From contig NZ_NFIU01000009.1 in the NCBI RefSeq assembly GCF_002159535.1, positions 1-64,000 on the forward strand: DNA of 64,000 bases, given 5' to 3'. Shown here in pieces: positions 16,428 through 29,326 of this stretch; position 1 is the first letter of the stretch, and every line of letters starts with the position of its first letter. This DNA is from Olsenella sp. An290. GTDB lineage: Bacteria; Actinomycetota; Coriobacteriia; Coriobacteriales; Atopobiaceae. Position numbers and translations under genes: made by a program. The notes under the pieces were generated by a model that did no database searches, was not told the DNA's origin, and saw only the letters and a program-made list of their open reading frames with translations.

Positions 16428-17186
16428 TTAGTTCTTCTTGTGCGGACGAGGCTTGCGCTCCTTGCGCACCACGTCGACCTCAATCGGCTTGTTCGCGGCC
16501 TCGAGCTCGGCCTCGCGCTTGGCCTTCTCGGTGATGCGCTGCGTGATGACCTTCTGCTGGACGACCTGCCAGAGAGACGAGGAGACGTAGTACAGCAGGA
16601 CGGCCGCCGGCACACCCCAGCCAAACCAGAGCATCATGAGCGCCATGACGCCGCCCATGGTCATGGTCTGGGTGCGCTGAGACTCGCTCTGGGTCTTGAC
16701 GCTCATGACCATGGGGATGAACGTCAGGACGCCAAACAGCACGTCAAAGAGGATGTAGGGGACGGCAGCCACCCAGCCGGAGTTCTGGAGCACGGTGGCC
16801 ACGGACTGAGAGATGGACGGCAGGATGCCAAAGAACGAGGCGTCGGCGGGCACCTGCTTGGCCACGGTGAACAGGCCAAAGAAGACCGGCATCTGAAGCA
16901 GGATGGGCAGGCAGCCGCCAAGCGGGTTGAACTTCATCTCGGCGTAGACCTTGCGCATCTCCTCGGACAGGCGCACCGGGTCGTCCGCGTAGCGCTCCTG
17001 GATCTCCTGGAGCTTGGGCTGAACGAGCTGCATGCGCACCGTCGACTTGGTCGAGTGCGCCATGAGCGGGGTCAGGATGAGACGGATGATGACCGTCAGG
17101 ATGATGACGGCCAGGCCCCAGTCCCCGACGAAGCCCTCGATGCTCGCGAGCACCCAGGTCAGAAAGTTAATAAACCATTCCCACAT
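16428..17186 (-). CDS. yidC: membrane protein insertase YidC
   Basis: The 252-residue Oxa1-type insertase helps membrane proteins enter the lipid bilayer. Length matches the short Gram-positive form. It begins directly at the first membrane helix without a lipobox Cys or signal peptide cleavage site. The conserved Arg in the membrane groove is in VIILTVIIRLILTPL. The block KFNPLGGCLPILLQMPVFFG is characteristic, and there is a basic C-terminal tail ending RKERKPRPHKKN. GGAGGA precedes the ATG. Confidence 0.95.
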   Translation of the reverse strand: MWEWFINFLTWVLASIEGFVGDWGLAVIILTVIIRLILTPLMAHSTKSTVRMQLVQPKLQEIQERYADDPVRLSEEMRKVYAEMKFNPLGGCLPILLQMPVFFGLFTVAKQVPADASFFGILPSISQSVATVLQNSGWVAAVPYILFDVLFGVLTFIPMVMSVKTQSESQRTQTMTMGGVMALMMLWFGWGVPAAVLLYYVSSSLWQVVQQKVITQRITEKAKREAELEAANKPIEVDVVRKERKPRPHKKN

Positions 17187-17205
17187 GGTTCCTCCGCTCC
17201 GTCCC

Positions 17206-17442
17206 TCAGGGGACGGGATCGTATCCTCCAGCGTGCAGGGGGTGACACCTCAGCAGCCTCCGAAGGGCGAGCCAGAGGCCGCGCGCGAGGCCGTGGCGCA
17301 AAATGGCCTGACGGGCGTACTCCGAGCAGGTGGGCACGTAGATGCACCGGGGGCCCAGCAGAGGCGACAGCCGCCGCTGATAGAAACAAATGGCCCTGTC
17401 GGCCGCGCGGGCGGCGACAGAGCCACGACGTCCTCGGTCCAT
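17206..17442 (-). CDS. yidD: membrane protein insertion efficiency factor YidD
   Basis: The 78-residue product has the YidD core [20 protein letters not shown], then [10 protein letters not shown] and [12 protein letters not shown], which is essentially diagnostic for this small family. YidD assists YidC-dependent insertion. Its ATG follows the rnpA stop codon directly (TAGATG), so translation is probably coupled. Confidence 0.93.
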   Translation of the reverse strand: MDRGRRGSVAARAADRAICFYQRRLSPLLGPRCIYVPTCSEYARQAILRHGLARGLWLALRRLLRCHPLHAGGYDPVP

Positions 17443-17763
17443 CTAGCGCGCCGCCCGGGCAAGCAGCCTCGAGAGCGACGCCGCGACCTGCTCGGGCGAG
17501 CTGTCGTGCGTCCTCGAGGTGGCAAACAGCAATACGTCGCAGCCGCCCCCGGGAAGCGAGCACAGGCGCGCGGCCTCGCGGAGGACGCGCTTGCACCTAT
17601 TCCTGAAGACGGCGTTGCCAAGCCTCTTGGCTGCGATGAAGGCCACCCTCCCCGGGTGGCCCTCCTCGCACGGTGTCACGCGAATGCGCAGGAGGGCGTC
17701 GTTGTAGCGCCTCCCGCGCGAGAAGACCCTCTCAAAATCTCGCTTGGATTTGATGGTCTCCAT
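17443..17763 (-). CDS. rnpA: ribonuclease P protein component
   Basis: This 106-residue basic protein is the protein subunit of RNase P, which matures the 5' end of tRNAs. The RNR motif is present as NAVFRNRCKRVLREA (about residues 50-64), and the N-terminal ETIKSKRDFERVFSRGRRY is typical. It follows rpmH by about 9 bases and is immediately followed by yidD. Confidence 0.94.
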   Translation of the reverse strand: METIKSKRDFERVFSRGRRYNDALLRIRVTPCEEGHPGRVAFIAAKRLGNAVFRNRCKRVLREAARLCSLPGGGCDVLLFATSRTHDSSPEQVAASLSRLLARAAR

Positions 17764-17772
17764 CGGTCCTTG

Positions 17773-17907
17773 TTAGACGGTGAGGCGCTTGCGGCCCTTG
17801 GCGCGGCGACGGGCCAGGACGGCGCGGCCGCCCTTGGTGGCCATGCGGGCACGGAAGCCGTGGGTGGTGGCGCGCTTGCGCTTGTTGGGCTGGTACGTAC
17901 GCTTCAT
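17773..17907 (-). CDS. rpmH: 50S ribosomal protein L34
   Basis: The 44-residue product, beginning [20 protein letters not shown] and ending [11 protein letters not shown], is ribosomal protein L34. GGGAGG lies upstream of the ATG. It is the first gene of the minus-strand operon that ends with jag and marks the left side of the origin region, as in most bacteria. Confidence 0.98.
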   Translation of the reverse strand: MKRTYQPNKRKRATTHGFRARMATKGGRAVLARRRAKGRKRLTV

Positions 17908-17959
17908 AGCTATTCCTCCCGATTGGGTATGAACGTCCTTTAGAGCAATAAGCTCAGAG

Positions 17960-17989
17960 ATTGTAAGGGTCCTGCTCGCCGGCTGTCAA
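17960..17989 (-). promoter_or_regulatory. rpmH promoter
   Basis: On the minus strand TTGACA (17984-17989) and TACAAT (17960-17965) are separated by 18 bases, a near-consensus housekeeping promoter 50 bases upstream of rpmH. Confidence 0.8.
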
Positions 17990-18073
17990 TTTCTTCACCC
18001 AAGAATCTCCTTGTGACCTTGACAAATCCGCACCCCTGCGCGTGGGACCGCGTGAAACCAATCGCAACCAACT

Positions 18074-18103
18074 TTGCATAACGGTGAAACGCGTCCGTAC
18101 AAT
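18074..18103 (+). promoter_or_regulatory. promoter toward the GHKL-ATPase gene and dnaA
   Basis: TTGCAT (18074-18079) and TACAAT (18098-18103) are separated by 18 bases. A second candidate -10, TATGAT, lies at 18106-18111. It is divergent from the rpmH promoter. Confidence 0.6.
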
Positions 18104-18142
18104 GCTATGATTTTTCAGCGGCTCTCAGCTGTGTTACTCCTG

Positions 18143-18235
18143 TTTTCGACATGTTTTTATCCGGTGTTGAAAACTTTCGTTCACATTGAAACCGCAGTGA
18201 AAAGTTTTCTTCATCTGTTCAGCGCGTGTTGAAAA
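18143..18235. other. DnaA-box-like sites left of dnaA (possible part of oriC)
   Basis: This AT-rich stretch holds TTTTCGACA (18143), TTATCCGGT (18157), TGTTGAAAA (18165) and TGTTGAAAA (18227). All resemble the DnaA-box consensus TTATCCACA or its reverse complement. The last site overlaps the region just before the next gene's start. The gene strands diverge here, as expected beside an origin. Confidence 0.55.
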
Positions 18236-18249
18236 GAACGGAGACCAAG

Positions 18250-19311
18250 GTGCCACGGGACTTCTATCCCTTCGTCGAGAAGGACCACGAGGAGGACGGG
18301 AACGGCCCGGACGAGCCCGTGGTCGAGCACCCCGCGCGCATCGCCGTGTACGACGACGTCGCCTCGGCGCCGCGCGTGGTGATGATCGAGCCCCAGGACG
18401 TGCGCAGCTACCTCGAGGAGATCACCTCGGCGGTGAGCCGGCTCGTGCGCGAGCAGGGCGGCACCATCCCGTTCATGGTCATCCGCGAGATCGTGGAGAA
18501 CTTCATCCACGCCTACTTCCAGGCCCCCACCATCACCATCCTGGACGGCGGCAACACCATCCGCTTCTCCGACCAGGGCCCCGGCATCCGCGAGAAGTCG
18601 CTCGCCCTCGAGTACGGGACGTCGAGCGCGACGGAGGGGATGAAGCGCTACATCCGCGGCGTTGGGTCGGGCCTTCCCTACGTGCAGCAGTACATGGTCG
18701 ACAAGGGCGGGAGCCTCGACATCGAGGACAACATCGCGGGCGGCACCGTGGTGACCATCTCCACGCGTCCGCAGGAGGACGCCCGGGCAACGGCAAACGC
18801 CGAGGTCACGCCCGACGAGGCGGCGCCGGCCGCGTGGGGGCAGCCCGTATGGCCGCAGCAGGGCGGCGCCTCATGGCCGCAGCAGCCGGCATGGGGGCAG
18901 GCGCCGGCCCAGCAGCCCGGCTGGCCCGCATACCCCGCCGCCGCGGGCTGGGCGCAGGGAGCGGTGCCCGCACCGATGCCGGGCGCGCCAGTCGCCGGAG
19001 CGGGCGCGCCCGGCCAGGCCTTCCCGCAGCAGCCGTTCCCGCAGCAGCCCTGGCCCGCCCAGCAGCCCGCGGCTCCGGCCGCCCCGGCACCCGCACCCGT
19101 GACGCCGCTCGACGAGCGAGCGCGCCAGGCGCTTGCCCATCTCGCCGCGCGCGGCGAGGCGGGGCCCTCCGACCTCACGCAGGCCTTTGGGCAGTCCGCG
19201 TCCTCGTGGTCGCGGACCCTCCAGACCCTCGCCCGCATGGGCGCGGTCACCAAGGGGGCCCAGAAGTACCGCCTCACGGAGTATGGGCAGGCGCTCGCCG
19301 CATCCTCGTGA
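18250..19311 (+). CDS. GHKL ATPase domain fused to C-terminal winged helix, unknown function
   Basis: The 353-residue product has a histidine-kinase-like ATP-binding domain (about 60-180). It contains an N-box REIVENFIHAYF, a G1 box RFSDQGPGI and a G2 box GVGSGLPYVQQYM. No phospho-acceptor His domain or membrane segment is seen. A Gln/Pro/Ala/Trp-rich linker (about 190-290) follows. A winged-helix-like domain ends the protein, with LDERARQALAHLAARGEAGP and a YRLTEYGQALA tail. The GTG at 18250 is chosen because GGAG lies 6 bases upstream. It lies between rpmH and dnaA, surrounded by DnaA-box-like sites, so a link to replication control is plausible but unproven. It could instead be a SpoIIAB-like signalling ATPase. 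Confidence 0.75.
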   Translation: MPRDFYPFVEKDHEEDGNGPDEPVVEHPARIAVYDDVASAPRVVMIEPQDVRSYLEEITSAVSRLVREQGGTIPFMVIREIVENFIHAYFQAPTITILDGGNTIRFSDQGPGIREKSLALEYGTSSATEGMKRYIRGVGSGLPYVQQYMVDKGGSLDIEDNIAGGTVVTISTRPQEDARATANAEVTPDEAAPAAWGQPVWPQQGGASWPQQPAWGQAPAQQPGWPAYPAAAGWAQGAVPAPMPGAPVAGAGAPGQAFPQQPFPQQPWPAQQPAAPAAPAPAPVTPLDERARQALAHLAARGEAGPSDLTQAFGQSASSWSRTLQTLARMGAVTKGAQKYRLTEYGQALAASS

Positions 19312-19318
19312 CGAGGGG

Positions 19319-19358
19319 TTATCAACAATAGCTATACTGGGTTCCACGCTTTTCAACA
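19319..19358 (+). promoter_or_regulatory. dnaA promoter region with two DnaA-box-like sites
   Basis: TTATCAACA (19319-19327) and TTTTCAACA (19350-19358) bracket a -10-like TATACT at 19333-19338. The arrangement suggests autoregulation of dnaA by its product. No clear -35 hexamer is seen. Confidence 0.6.
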
Positions 19359-19361
19359 TTC

Positions 19362-20930
19362 GTGGATACGGAACCTATGGAACTCACGCTTGAATCCGAC
19401 GCCGACGCGCTCTGGCAGGACGCGCTCGACCTTCTGGCCGCAGATGACAAGGTGGCCCAGTCATTTGTCGCGATGCTGCGCAACTGCGCTCCCGTCTCGA
19501 TGGAGGACGGGACGCTGCGCGTGGCAACGCCCATGCGCCTTGTGCACAAGACCGTCTCAAAGAACGCAAGGGTCGTGGAGGAGTACCTCTCCCAGGCGGC
19601 CTTCGAGCCGGTGCACCTTGAGGTGGAGTTTGCCTCCTCCGAGGCGGCGCCCCGCCCCCAGCCGCAGAGCTCGAGCATGTCGCCCGAGGAGGTCGCCTCG
19701 TGGACCCGCGAGACCGAGCGTCCTTCTCGCCCGCAGACCCCGCAGAAGATCGCCGAGGACACCTGGGACGAGCGCTCTGAGGGCAAAACCGACGAGGAGA
19801 ACCGCCGGCGGCGCGAGAAGAACCCGCTGGTCGAGGAGATCTCGCCCGCGACCTCCAAGCTCACCTTTGAGCGGTTCGTGCGCGGCGAGGAGAACGACAT
19901 GGCCTACCAGGCCGCCCTCCAGGTCGCAAACGGCATGAACAGCAACTACAACCCCCTCTTCATCTACGGCAAGAGCGGGCTGGGCAAGACACACCTCCTG
20001 CGCGCGATCCAGAACTACATCGCGCGCAACGACCCGTCGCGGCTCTGCGTCTACCGCGACGCCTCGAGCTTCATCACCGACTACACCGAGGCCATGCGCC
20101 ACTCGGAGCGCTCGGCGGCGTCAGTCCTGAGGCAGAACTACACCGACATCGACGTCCTCATCATCGACGACATCCAGAAGATGGCCGGCAAGGCCGGAAC
20201 GGTGGGCTTCTTCTTTGACACCTTCAACGAGCTCATCGGGAACGGCAAGCAGATCGTCCTTGCGGCCGACCGCACACCCGCACAGCTCGGCATGGGCAAG
20301 GACGGCTTCGACGAGCGCGTGACGAGCCGCCTGGCCTCGGGCTTCTCCATGTCCATCCAGGTGCCGAGCTACGAGCTCAAGCTCCGCCTCATCGAGACCT
20401 TCTGCGAGCGCATGCGCGAGGACGCCGAGCGCGAGAACGTGCCGGCGCTCTCGGGCGTGGTCCCCGACGCGGCCATGAGCCACATGGCCGAGCTCGCGGG
20501 CACCAACATCCGCGTGATCGAGGGCTTCTGCCAGCGGTGCCTCTTTGCGGCGACGGCCGCCGAGGGGCGCGGCCGCGAGATCAGCCGCGAGGAGATCGGC
20601 GCGATCGCCAAGGAGTGCTGGCCGTCGACGATGCGCTCGGTCTCCATCGAGGACGTGCAGAAGGCCGTCGAGAAGGCCTACGACATCGACCACGCGAGCC
20701 TCGTGGGAAGCAAGCGCCACAAGAACGTGATGGAGGCGCGCCACGTGGCCATCTGGCTCTCGCGCGAGCTCTGCGACCGCACGCTGGCAGACATCGGCAA
20801 GCACTTCGGCGGGCGGAGCCACGCCACGGTGATGCACAGCATCAGCGTCATCGACGAGACCAAGCGCGAGGACAAGGCCTTCTACGACCGCCTCATGCAG
20901 ATCCGCGACTCCATCGCGGGCAACGCGTGA
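19362..20930 (+). CDS. dnaA: chromosomal replication initiator DnaA
   Basis: The product (522 residues from the GTG at 19362, or 517 from the ATG at 19377) is the initiator that binds DnaA boxes and melts the origin. Domain I (about 15-90) is followed by an acidic, Pro-rich domain II. Domain III has the Walker A loop YGKSGLGKTH and the Walker B segment VLIIDDIQ. Domain IV carries the DNA-reading signature KHFGGRSHATVMHSI. In E. coli the signature reads FGGRDHTTVLHA, so Ser replaces an Asp, which could go with a shifted box preference. Neither start has a strong ribosome site, so the true start is uncertain by five codons. Confidence 0.96.
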   Translation: MDTEPMELTLESDADALWQDALDLLAADDKVAQSFVAMLRNCAPVSMEDGTLRVATPMRLVHKTVSKNARVVEEYLSQAAFEPVHLEVEFASSEAAPRPQPQSSSMSPEEVASWTRETERPSRPQTPQKIAEDTWDERSEGKTDEENRRRREKNPLVEEISPATSKLTFERFVRGEENDMAYQAALQVANGMNSNYNPLFIYGKSGLGKTHLLRAIQNYIARNDPSRLCVYRDASSFITDYTEAMRHSERSAASVLRQNYTDIDVLIIDDIQKMAGKAGTVGFFFDTFNELIGNGKQIVLAADRTPAQLGMGKDGFDERVTSRLASGFSMSIQVPSYELKLRLIETFCERMREDAERENVPALSGVVPDAAMSHMAELAGTNIRVIEGFCQRCLFAATAAEGRGREISREEIGAIAKECWPSTMRSVSIEDVQKAVEKAYDIDHASLVGSKRHKNVMEARHVAIWLSRELCDRTLADIGKHFGGRSHATVMHSISVIDETKREDKAFYDRLMQIRDSIAGNA

Positions 20931-21195
20931 GGGAGCCGTGTGCGATGCGGCGGGAGGTTCTTGTCGACAACCTTGTCGATATCATGTGGGAAGCGTCTGA
21001 AAACCCGCTCGGCCGTGTGGAAAGAGTTTTCGACAGTGAGGGGAGTGTTGGGAGATGTTGAGGGGCACCCGCCCGAGAAGACCCAAGGGCAGCTATCCCT
21101 ACCTCGCCTTCTAAGGGTTTTTCTACTTTTTGACACGCCCTATTACTACTGCTGTTCTTAAAAGATATCTAGAGAAATAAGAGAAAGGGTCGCAC
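20931..21195. other. probable oriC between dnaA and dnaN
   Basis: The spacer contains TTGTCGACAA at 20961 (a box on both strands), TTGTCGATA at 20973, TGTGGAAAG at 21016 (reverse of CTTTCCACA) and TTTTCGACA at 21027. An AT-rich stretch at about 21110-21190 could be the unwinding element. A TTGACA at 21130 may be the -35 of dnaN. Together with sites left of dnaA this gives a bipartite layout, as in Bacillus. No origin test can be done from sequence alone. Confidence 0.65.
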
Positions 21196-22296
21196 ATGAA
21201 GTTCACCGTCAGCCAGTCGTCCCTCATGAGGGCCCTCTCCGTGGTGGCCAAGGGCATGGGGACCAACTCGACCCTCCCCATCCTCTCGGGCGTCTACATC
21301 CGCGCGCACGAGGGGGCCCTGGAGTTCCAGACCAACAACCTCACCATCTCGATCCGCCACCTCATCCCGGCAAACGTCGAGGAGGAGGGCGAGACCGTGG
21401 TCTCGGGCAAGGTCATCACCAACATCGTGAAGACCCTTGCGGACTCGGCGGTGACCTTCGAGGGTGGTGACCGGCAGATTACAGTTTCCTGCGACAAGTC
21501 GACCTTCCGGCTCAACACGCTCAACCCTGCGGACTGGCCATCCTTCCCCGAGCTCACGCCCGACCGCACGATCGAGCTTCCGAGCGAGCTGCTCTCCCGG
21601 ATGGTGGACAAGGTCTACAAGGTGACCTCGCGCGAGACCTCGCGGCCCATCCTCCAGGGCATCCTGCTCACGGTCGAGGACAACACCATTCGCCTCGTGG
21701 CCACGGACTCCTTCCGCCTGGCCGTCTGCGACTCCTCCGTGGAGGCCGCGGCGGGCGAGACGTTCCGCGCCATCGTGGGCGGCGCCGTCTTCCACGACGT
21801 CCTCACCATGCCCTCCATGACCGACACCATCCAGATCGGGACGACGGAGAGCCAGGTGGTCTTCACCTTTGGCAATACGACCTTCGTCGCCCGCCGCATC
21901 GAGGGCAACTTCCCCGACTACAAGCAGCTCCTCCCGCCCTCCTGTGGCACGGCGGTGACCCTGGCCACCGACGAGTTCTCCGCGGCGCTCAAGCGCGTCT
22001 CCGTGATCGCGCTGCAGAACGCCTCGGTGCGCTTTGACATCGACGTCGAGGCGGGTCTCATGAAGCTCTCCGCGAGCTCTCCCGAGCAGGGCGAGTCCAC
22101 CGAGCTCCTGCCCGTCGAGGCCGAGGGTCAGAGCCTTGCCATCGCCCTCAACTACCACTACGTCTTCGACTGCGTGAACGCGGTCTCGGGCGCAGGCGAG
22201 CTGCGCCTTGAGCTCCAGGGCCCCACCCAGCCGGGCATCTTCAAGAGCAACGGCAAGGTCAACTACCTCTACCTGCTCATGCCGGTCCGTCTGTAG
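21196..22296 (+). CDS. dnaN: DNA polymerase III beta subunit (sliding clamp)
   Basis: The 366-residue ring-forming clamp holds polymerase III and other replication proteins on DNA. The N-terminal block MKFTVSQSSLMRALSVVAKG and the C-terminal peptide-binding end NYLYLLMPVRL are typical. Three repeated clamp domains of about 120 residues are consistent with the length. It lies downstream of the probable origin and is followed 7 bases later by recF. Confidence 0.96.
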   Translation: MKFTVSQSSLMRALSVVAKGMGTNSTLPILSGVYIRAHEGALEFQTNNLTISIRHLIPANVEEEGETVVSGKVITNIVKTLADSAVTFEGGDRQITVSCDKSTFRLNTLNPADWPSFPELTPDRTIELPSELLSRMVDKVYKVTSRETSRPILQGILLTVEDNTIRLVATDSFRLAVCDSSVEAAAGETFRAIVGGAVFHDVLTMPSMTDTIQIGTTESQVVFTFGNTTFVARRIEGNFPDYKQLLPPSCGTAVTLATDEFSAALKRVSVIALQNASVRFDIDVEAGLMKLSASSPEQGESTELLPVEAEGQSLAIALNYHYVFDCVNAVSGAGELRLELQGPTQPGIFKSNGKVNYLYLLMPVRL

Positions 22297-22303
22297 GCAG
22301 CGC

Positions 22304-23395
22304 GTGGGACTTCTGGTAGCACACCTATCCCTGGCCGACTTCCGCTCCTTCGAGCGCCTGGAGCTTGAGCCGTCGCCCACCACGACGGTGCTCGTGGGCC
22401 CCAACGCGGCGGGCAAGACGAACACCGTCGAGGCCCTGCAGATGCTCACCGCGGGCTACTCCTTCCGGCGCCCCTCGCCGCGCCAGCTCGTGCGCGAGGG
22501 GGCCAGCTCCGCGCGCATAGACGCTCGCCTCCAGGGTGACGGGCGCGTGGTGGACATGCGCTGTGACGTGGTCGACGGGCGCCGGCAGTTCTCCCGTAAC
22601 GGGAAGCGCTGCCAGGCGTCCGAGGTGCCCGAGTCGCTCATGTCGGTGCTCTTCTCGCCGGACGACCTGAGCCTCGTGAAGCGCGGCGCGTCGCACCGCC
22701 GCCGCGAGCTCGACGACTTTGGCTGCCAGGCGAACCGCGGCTACGCCAACGTCCTCGCCGCCTACCAGCGCTCCGTGGAGCAGCGAAACCGCCTGCTCAA
22801 GGAGGAGCGGCCGGACCCGGCGCTGCTCGACGCGTGGGACGCCTCGGTCTCGCTGGGGGGCGCCACGCTCCTCGAGGCCCGCCTCAGGCTCTTTCGGCGC
22901 CTGGCCGAGAAGGTCAGTGCCATCTACGGGCGAATCTCCCACGGCGAGCCGCTCGTCTGCTCGTACGAGTGCACGCTCGGCCCGGACGTGGGGGAGCTCG
23001 GCAGGGACGAGCTGCGCGAGCTCCTCTGGGAGCGCCTGAGCGCCGGGCGCGCCGAGGACCTGCGGCGTCAGCAGACCTGCGCGGGGCCCCACCGCGACGA
23101 CGTGACCTTTCTCATTGACGGGCGCGACGCCCGGGCCTTTGGGTCCCAGGGGCAGCAGCGCTCGGTGGTGCTGGCGCTCAAGATGGCGGAGGTCGAGGTT
23201 GCCCACGACATCCTTGGCTCGCGGCCGCTTCTGCTGCTCGACGACGTCATGAGCGAGCTCGACGAGCGCCGCCGCGACGCCGTCATCCGTTTTGCCCAGC
23301 AGGGCATCCAGACGGTGGTCACCACCACCAACCTGGGGTACTTCTCGCGCGAGCTCCTGGACTCGTCCGAGGTGGTGAGCTTTGATGGCCGATGA
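22304..23395 (+). CDS. recF: DNA replication/repair protein RecF
   Basis: The 363-residue SMC-like ATPase helps load RecA at gaps. The Walker A loop is VLVGPNAAGKTNTVEALQ near residue 28. A signature region contains FGSQGQQRSVVLALKMAEVE, and the Walker B segment with D-loop is LLLLDDVMSELDERRRDA. The GTG at 22304 starts right after the dnaN stop without a clear ribosome site, so translational coupling is likely. The 3' end overlaps the next gene. Confidence 0.95.
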   Translation: MGLLVAHLSLADFRSFERLELEPSPTTTVLVGPNAAGKTNTVEALQMLTAGYSFRRPSPRQLVREGASSARIDARLQGDGRVVDMRCDVVDGRRQFSRNGKRCQASEVPESLMSVLFSPDDLSLVKRGASHRRRELDDFGCQANRGYANVLAAYQRSVEQRNRLLKEERPDPALLDAWDASVSLGGATLLEARLRLFRRLAEKVSAIYGRISHGEPLVCSYECTLGPDVGELGRDELRELLWERLSAGRAEDLRRQQTCAGPHRDDVTFLIDGRDARAFGSQGQQRSVVLALKMAEVEVAHDILGSRPLLLLDDVMSELDERRRDAVIRFAQQGIQTVVTTTNLGYFSRELLDSSEVVSFDGR

Positions 23396-23921
23396 GCTGA
23401 GCGAAGCCCTGCACCGTCGCGAGGCCTCCCCGAGCGCGCTCGGCGACGTCTTCTCCTCGTTTCTGGAGGAGCGCGCGGGCGCGGCCGGGCGCGTCACGCG
23501 GGCCTGGTACGCCGCGAACGGCGACATCGAGCGGGCCCACACCACGGGGACCTTTGTGCGGGAGCCGCGTCGCGGCGAGGCGGGCCCCGTGCTTGTTGTC
23601 TACGTGGACTCGAAGGCGCGCGTGACGGACTTCTCCGCCAACCGCGAGGTCTACCTCGCCCGCCTTGCGCACGCGGGGCTCCCCTTCTCGAAGATCGAGT
23701 TTCGGCTGAGCAGGTACCCGCGGCGCGAGCCGCAGGCGCCCGCGCGGGAGAAGGGGTCCTTCTCGCCCGCGGCCTCCCGCGCGCAGGTGACGCTGACGGC
23801 CGAGGAGGAGGCCAGGATCGAGCGGATGTGCGCCACCTTGCCCGCGTCCCTGCGCGAGAAGGTCTCTGAGGCCATGAGGGCGTCTTATTGCCGTCAGCGC
23901 GCTGAACGTGCGGTGGAATAG
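23385..23921 (+). CDS. DUF721/DciA-like protein
   Basis: The 178-residue protein lies between recF and gyrB, exactly where actinobacteria carry the DUF721 gene whose relatives (DciA) recruit the replicative helicase DnaB. The N-terminal segment ALGDVFSSFLEERAGAAGRV followed by TRAWYAANGDIERAHTTGTF fits the DUF721 pattern. A central strand region (GPVLVVYVDSKARVTDFSAN) and a charged C-terminal tail follow. The ATG overlaps the end of recF by 11 bases. The assignment rests mainly on context and weak similarity; a helicase-loading role is inference. Confidence 0.7.
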   Translation: MADELSEALHRREASPSALGDVFSSFLEERAGAAGRVTRAWYAANGDIERAHTTGTFVREPRRGEAGPVLVVYVDSKARVTDFSANREVYLARLAHAGLPFSKIEFRLSRYPRREPQAPAREKGSFSPAASRAQVTLTAEEEARIERMCATLPASLREKVSEAMRASYCRQRAERAVE

Positions 23922-24073
23922 TCGAAAATCGTGAAGGTGGCCTTAGAATCTCTCTCACGGCCTCATAAGCGGTATCATGACTATGTATGGCTCGGCGATG
24001 TGCCGTGGCCTCAACCAATAGTCACCTTCATCGGCACGTCAGGAAGGAACCCCTTCCGGGAGAGGGAGAGCGC

Positions 24074-26110
<2,037 letters not shown>

Positions 26111-26124
26111 TCACCTCCCGACGG

Positions 26125-26195
26125 GGTGTGCAAAGGGGACAGGCACCTTTGCACGCTAAGAACCCGTGCAAAGGTGCCTGTCCCCTTTGCACACC
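26125..26195. repeat. 31-bp perfect inverted repeat between gyrB and gyrA (MITE/REP-like)
   Basis: GGTGTGCAAAGGGGACAGGC and the next 11 bases (26125-26155) are perfectly complementary to 26165-26195, leaving a 9-base loop. The inner sequence is built from AAAGGGGACAGGCACCTTT. I recall similar sequences recurring in many unrelated bacterial genomes as short palindromic elements. The hairpin would lie in the gyrB-gyrA messenger, only 16 bases before the gyrA start. No second copy was found in the window. Confidence 0.9.
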
Positions 26196-26210
26196 AGAGA
26201 AAGGCCCCAC

Positions 26211-28979
<2,769 letters not shown>

Positions 28980-29022
28980 CAACTGAGAGTCTGCCGAGCG
29001 TGCGCTCGGCTAGGAACGCAGG

Positions 29023-29063
29023 CCCCACCCCCTGGGCGCAAAGCGTGGTCCGGGGGGTGGGGC
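29023..29063 (+). terminator. hairpin after gyrA
   Basis: GCCCCACCCCC (29023-29033) pairs with GGGGGGTGGGGC (from 29052). The trailing sequence CTTATGG is a weak T-tract. It is the likely end of the gyrBA transcript. Confidence 0.6.
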
Positions 29064-29162
29064 TTATGGTTGAGCGGCGACGGCGCGGGGGCGGAGCCGC
29101 GCCGGTGCGACGGCGCCGCGGTTTGACCGGCGACTGAGTCGCAGCCGCGCGGCTCCTACGAA

Positions 29163-29282
29163 TGTTGGGTACTTTTTTCGCGATGAGCGAAGTACCCAAC
29201 ACTTGAGGTGCATCTCTGAGCTGGGAAAACGCCGGCAGAAAAATGTTGGGTACTTCGCGAGACGCGAAAAAAGTACCCAACA
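29163..29282. repeat. pair of 39-base hairpins in opposite orientation (REPIN-like)
   Basis: Two 39-base units, 29163-29201 and 29244-29282, each begin TGTTGGGTACTT and end AAGTACCCAACA, so each is an imperfect palindrome. The second is nearly the reverse complement of the first: the run of six T with CGCG in one matches CGCG with six A in the other. The whole is symmetric about 42 bases of unrelated sequence. Such paired palindromes resemble REPIN elements. The rest of 28980-29326 holds only the gyrA terminator and no gene. Confidence 0.88.
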
Positions 29283-29326
29283 CTCGCAAAGTCAAATCAG
29301 AACGTGACCGAGCTGGGCGGGAGCGG

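Noticed and set aside
17881-17907. GTACGTAC in the rpmH start region as another repeat unit
   Set aside because: It is a single occurrence encoding the conserved MKRTYQPNK start and has no 19-bp neighbours.
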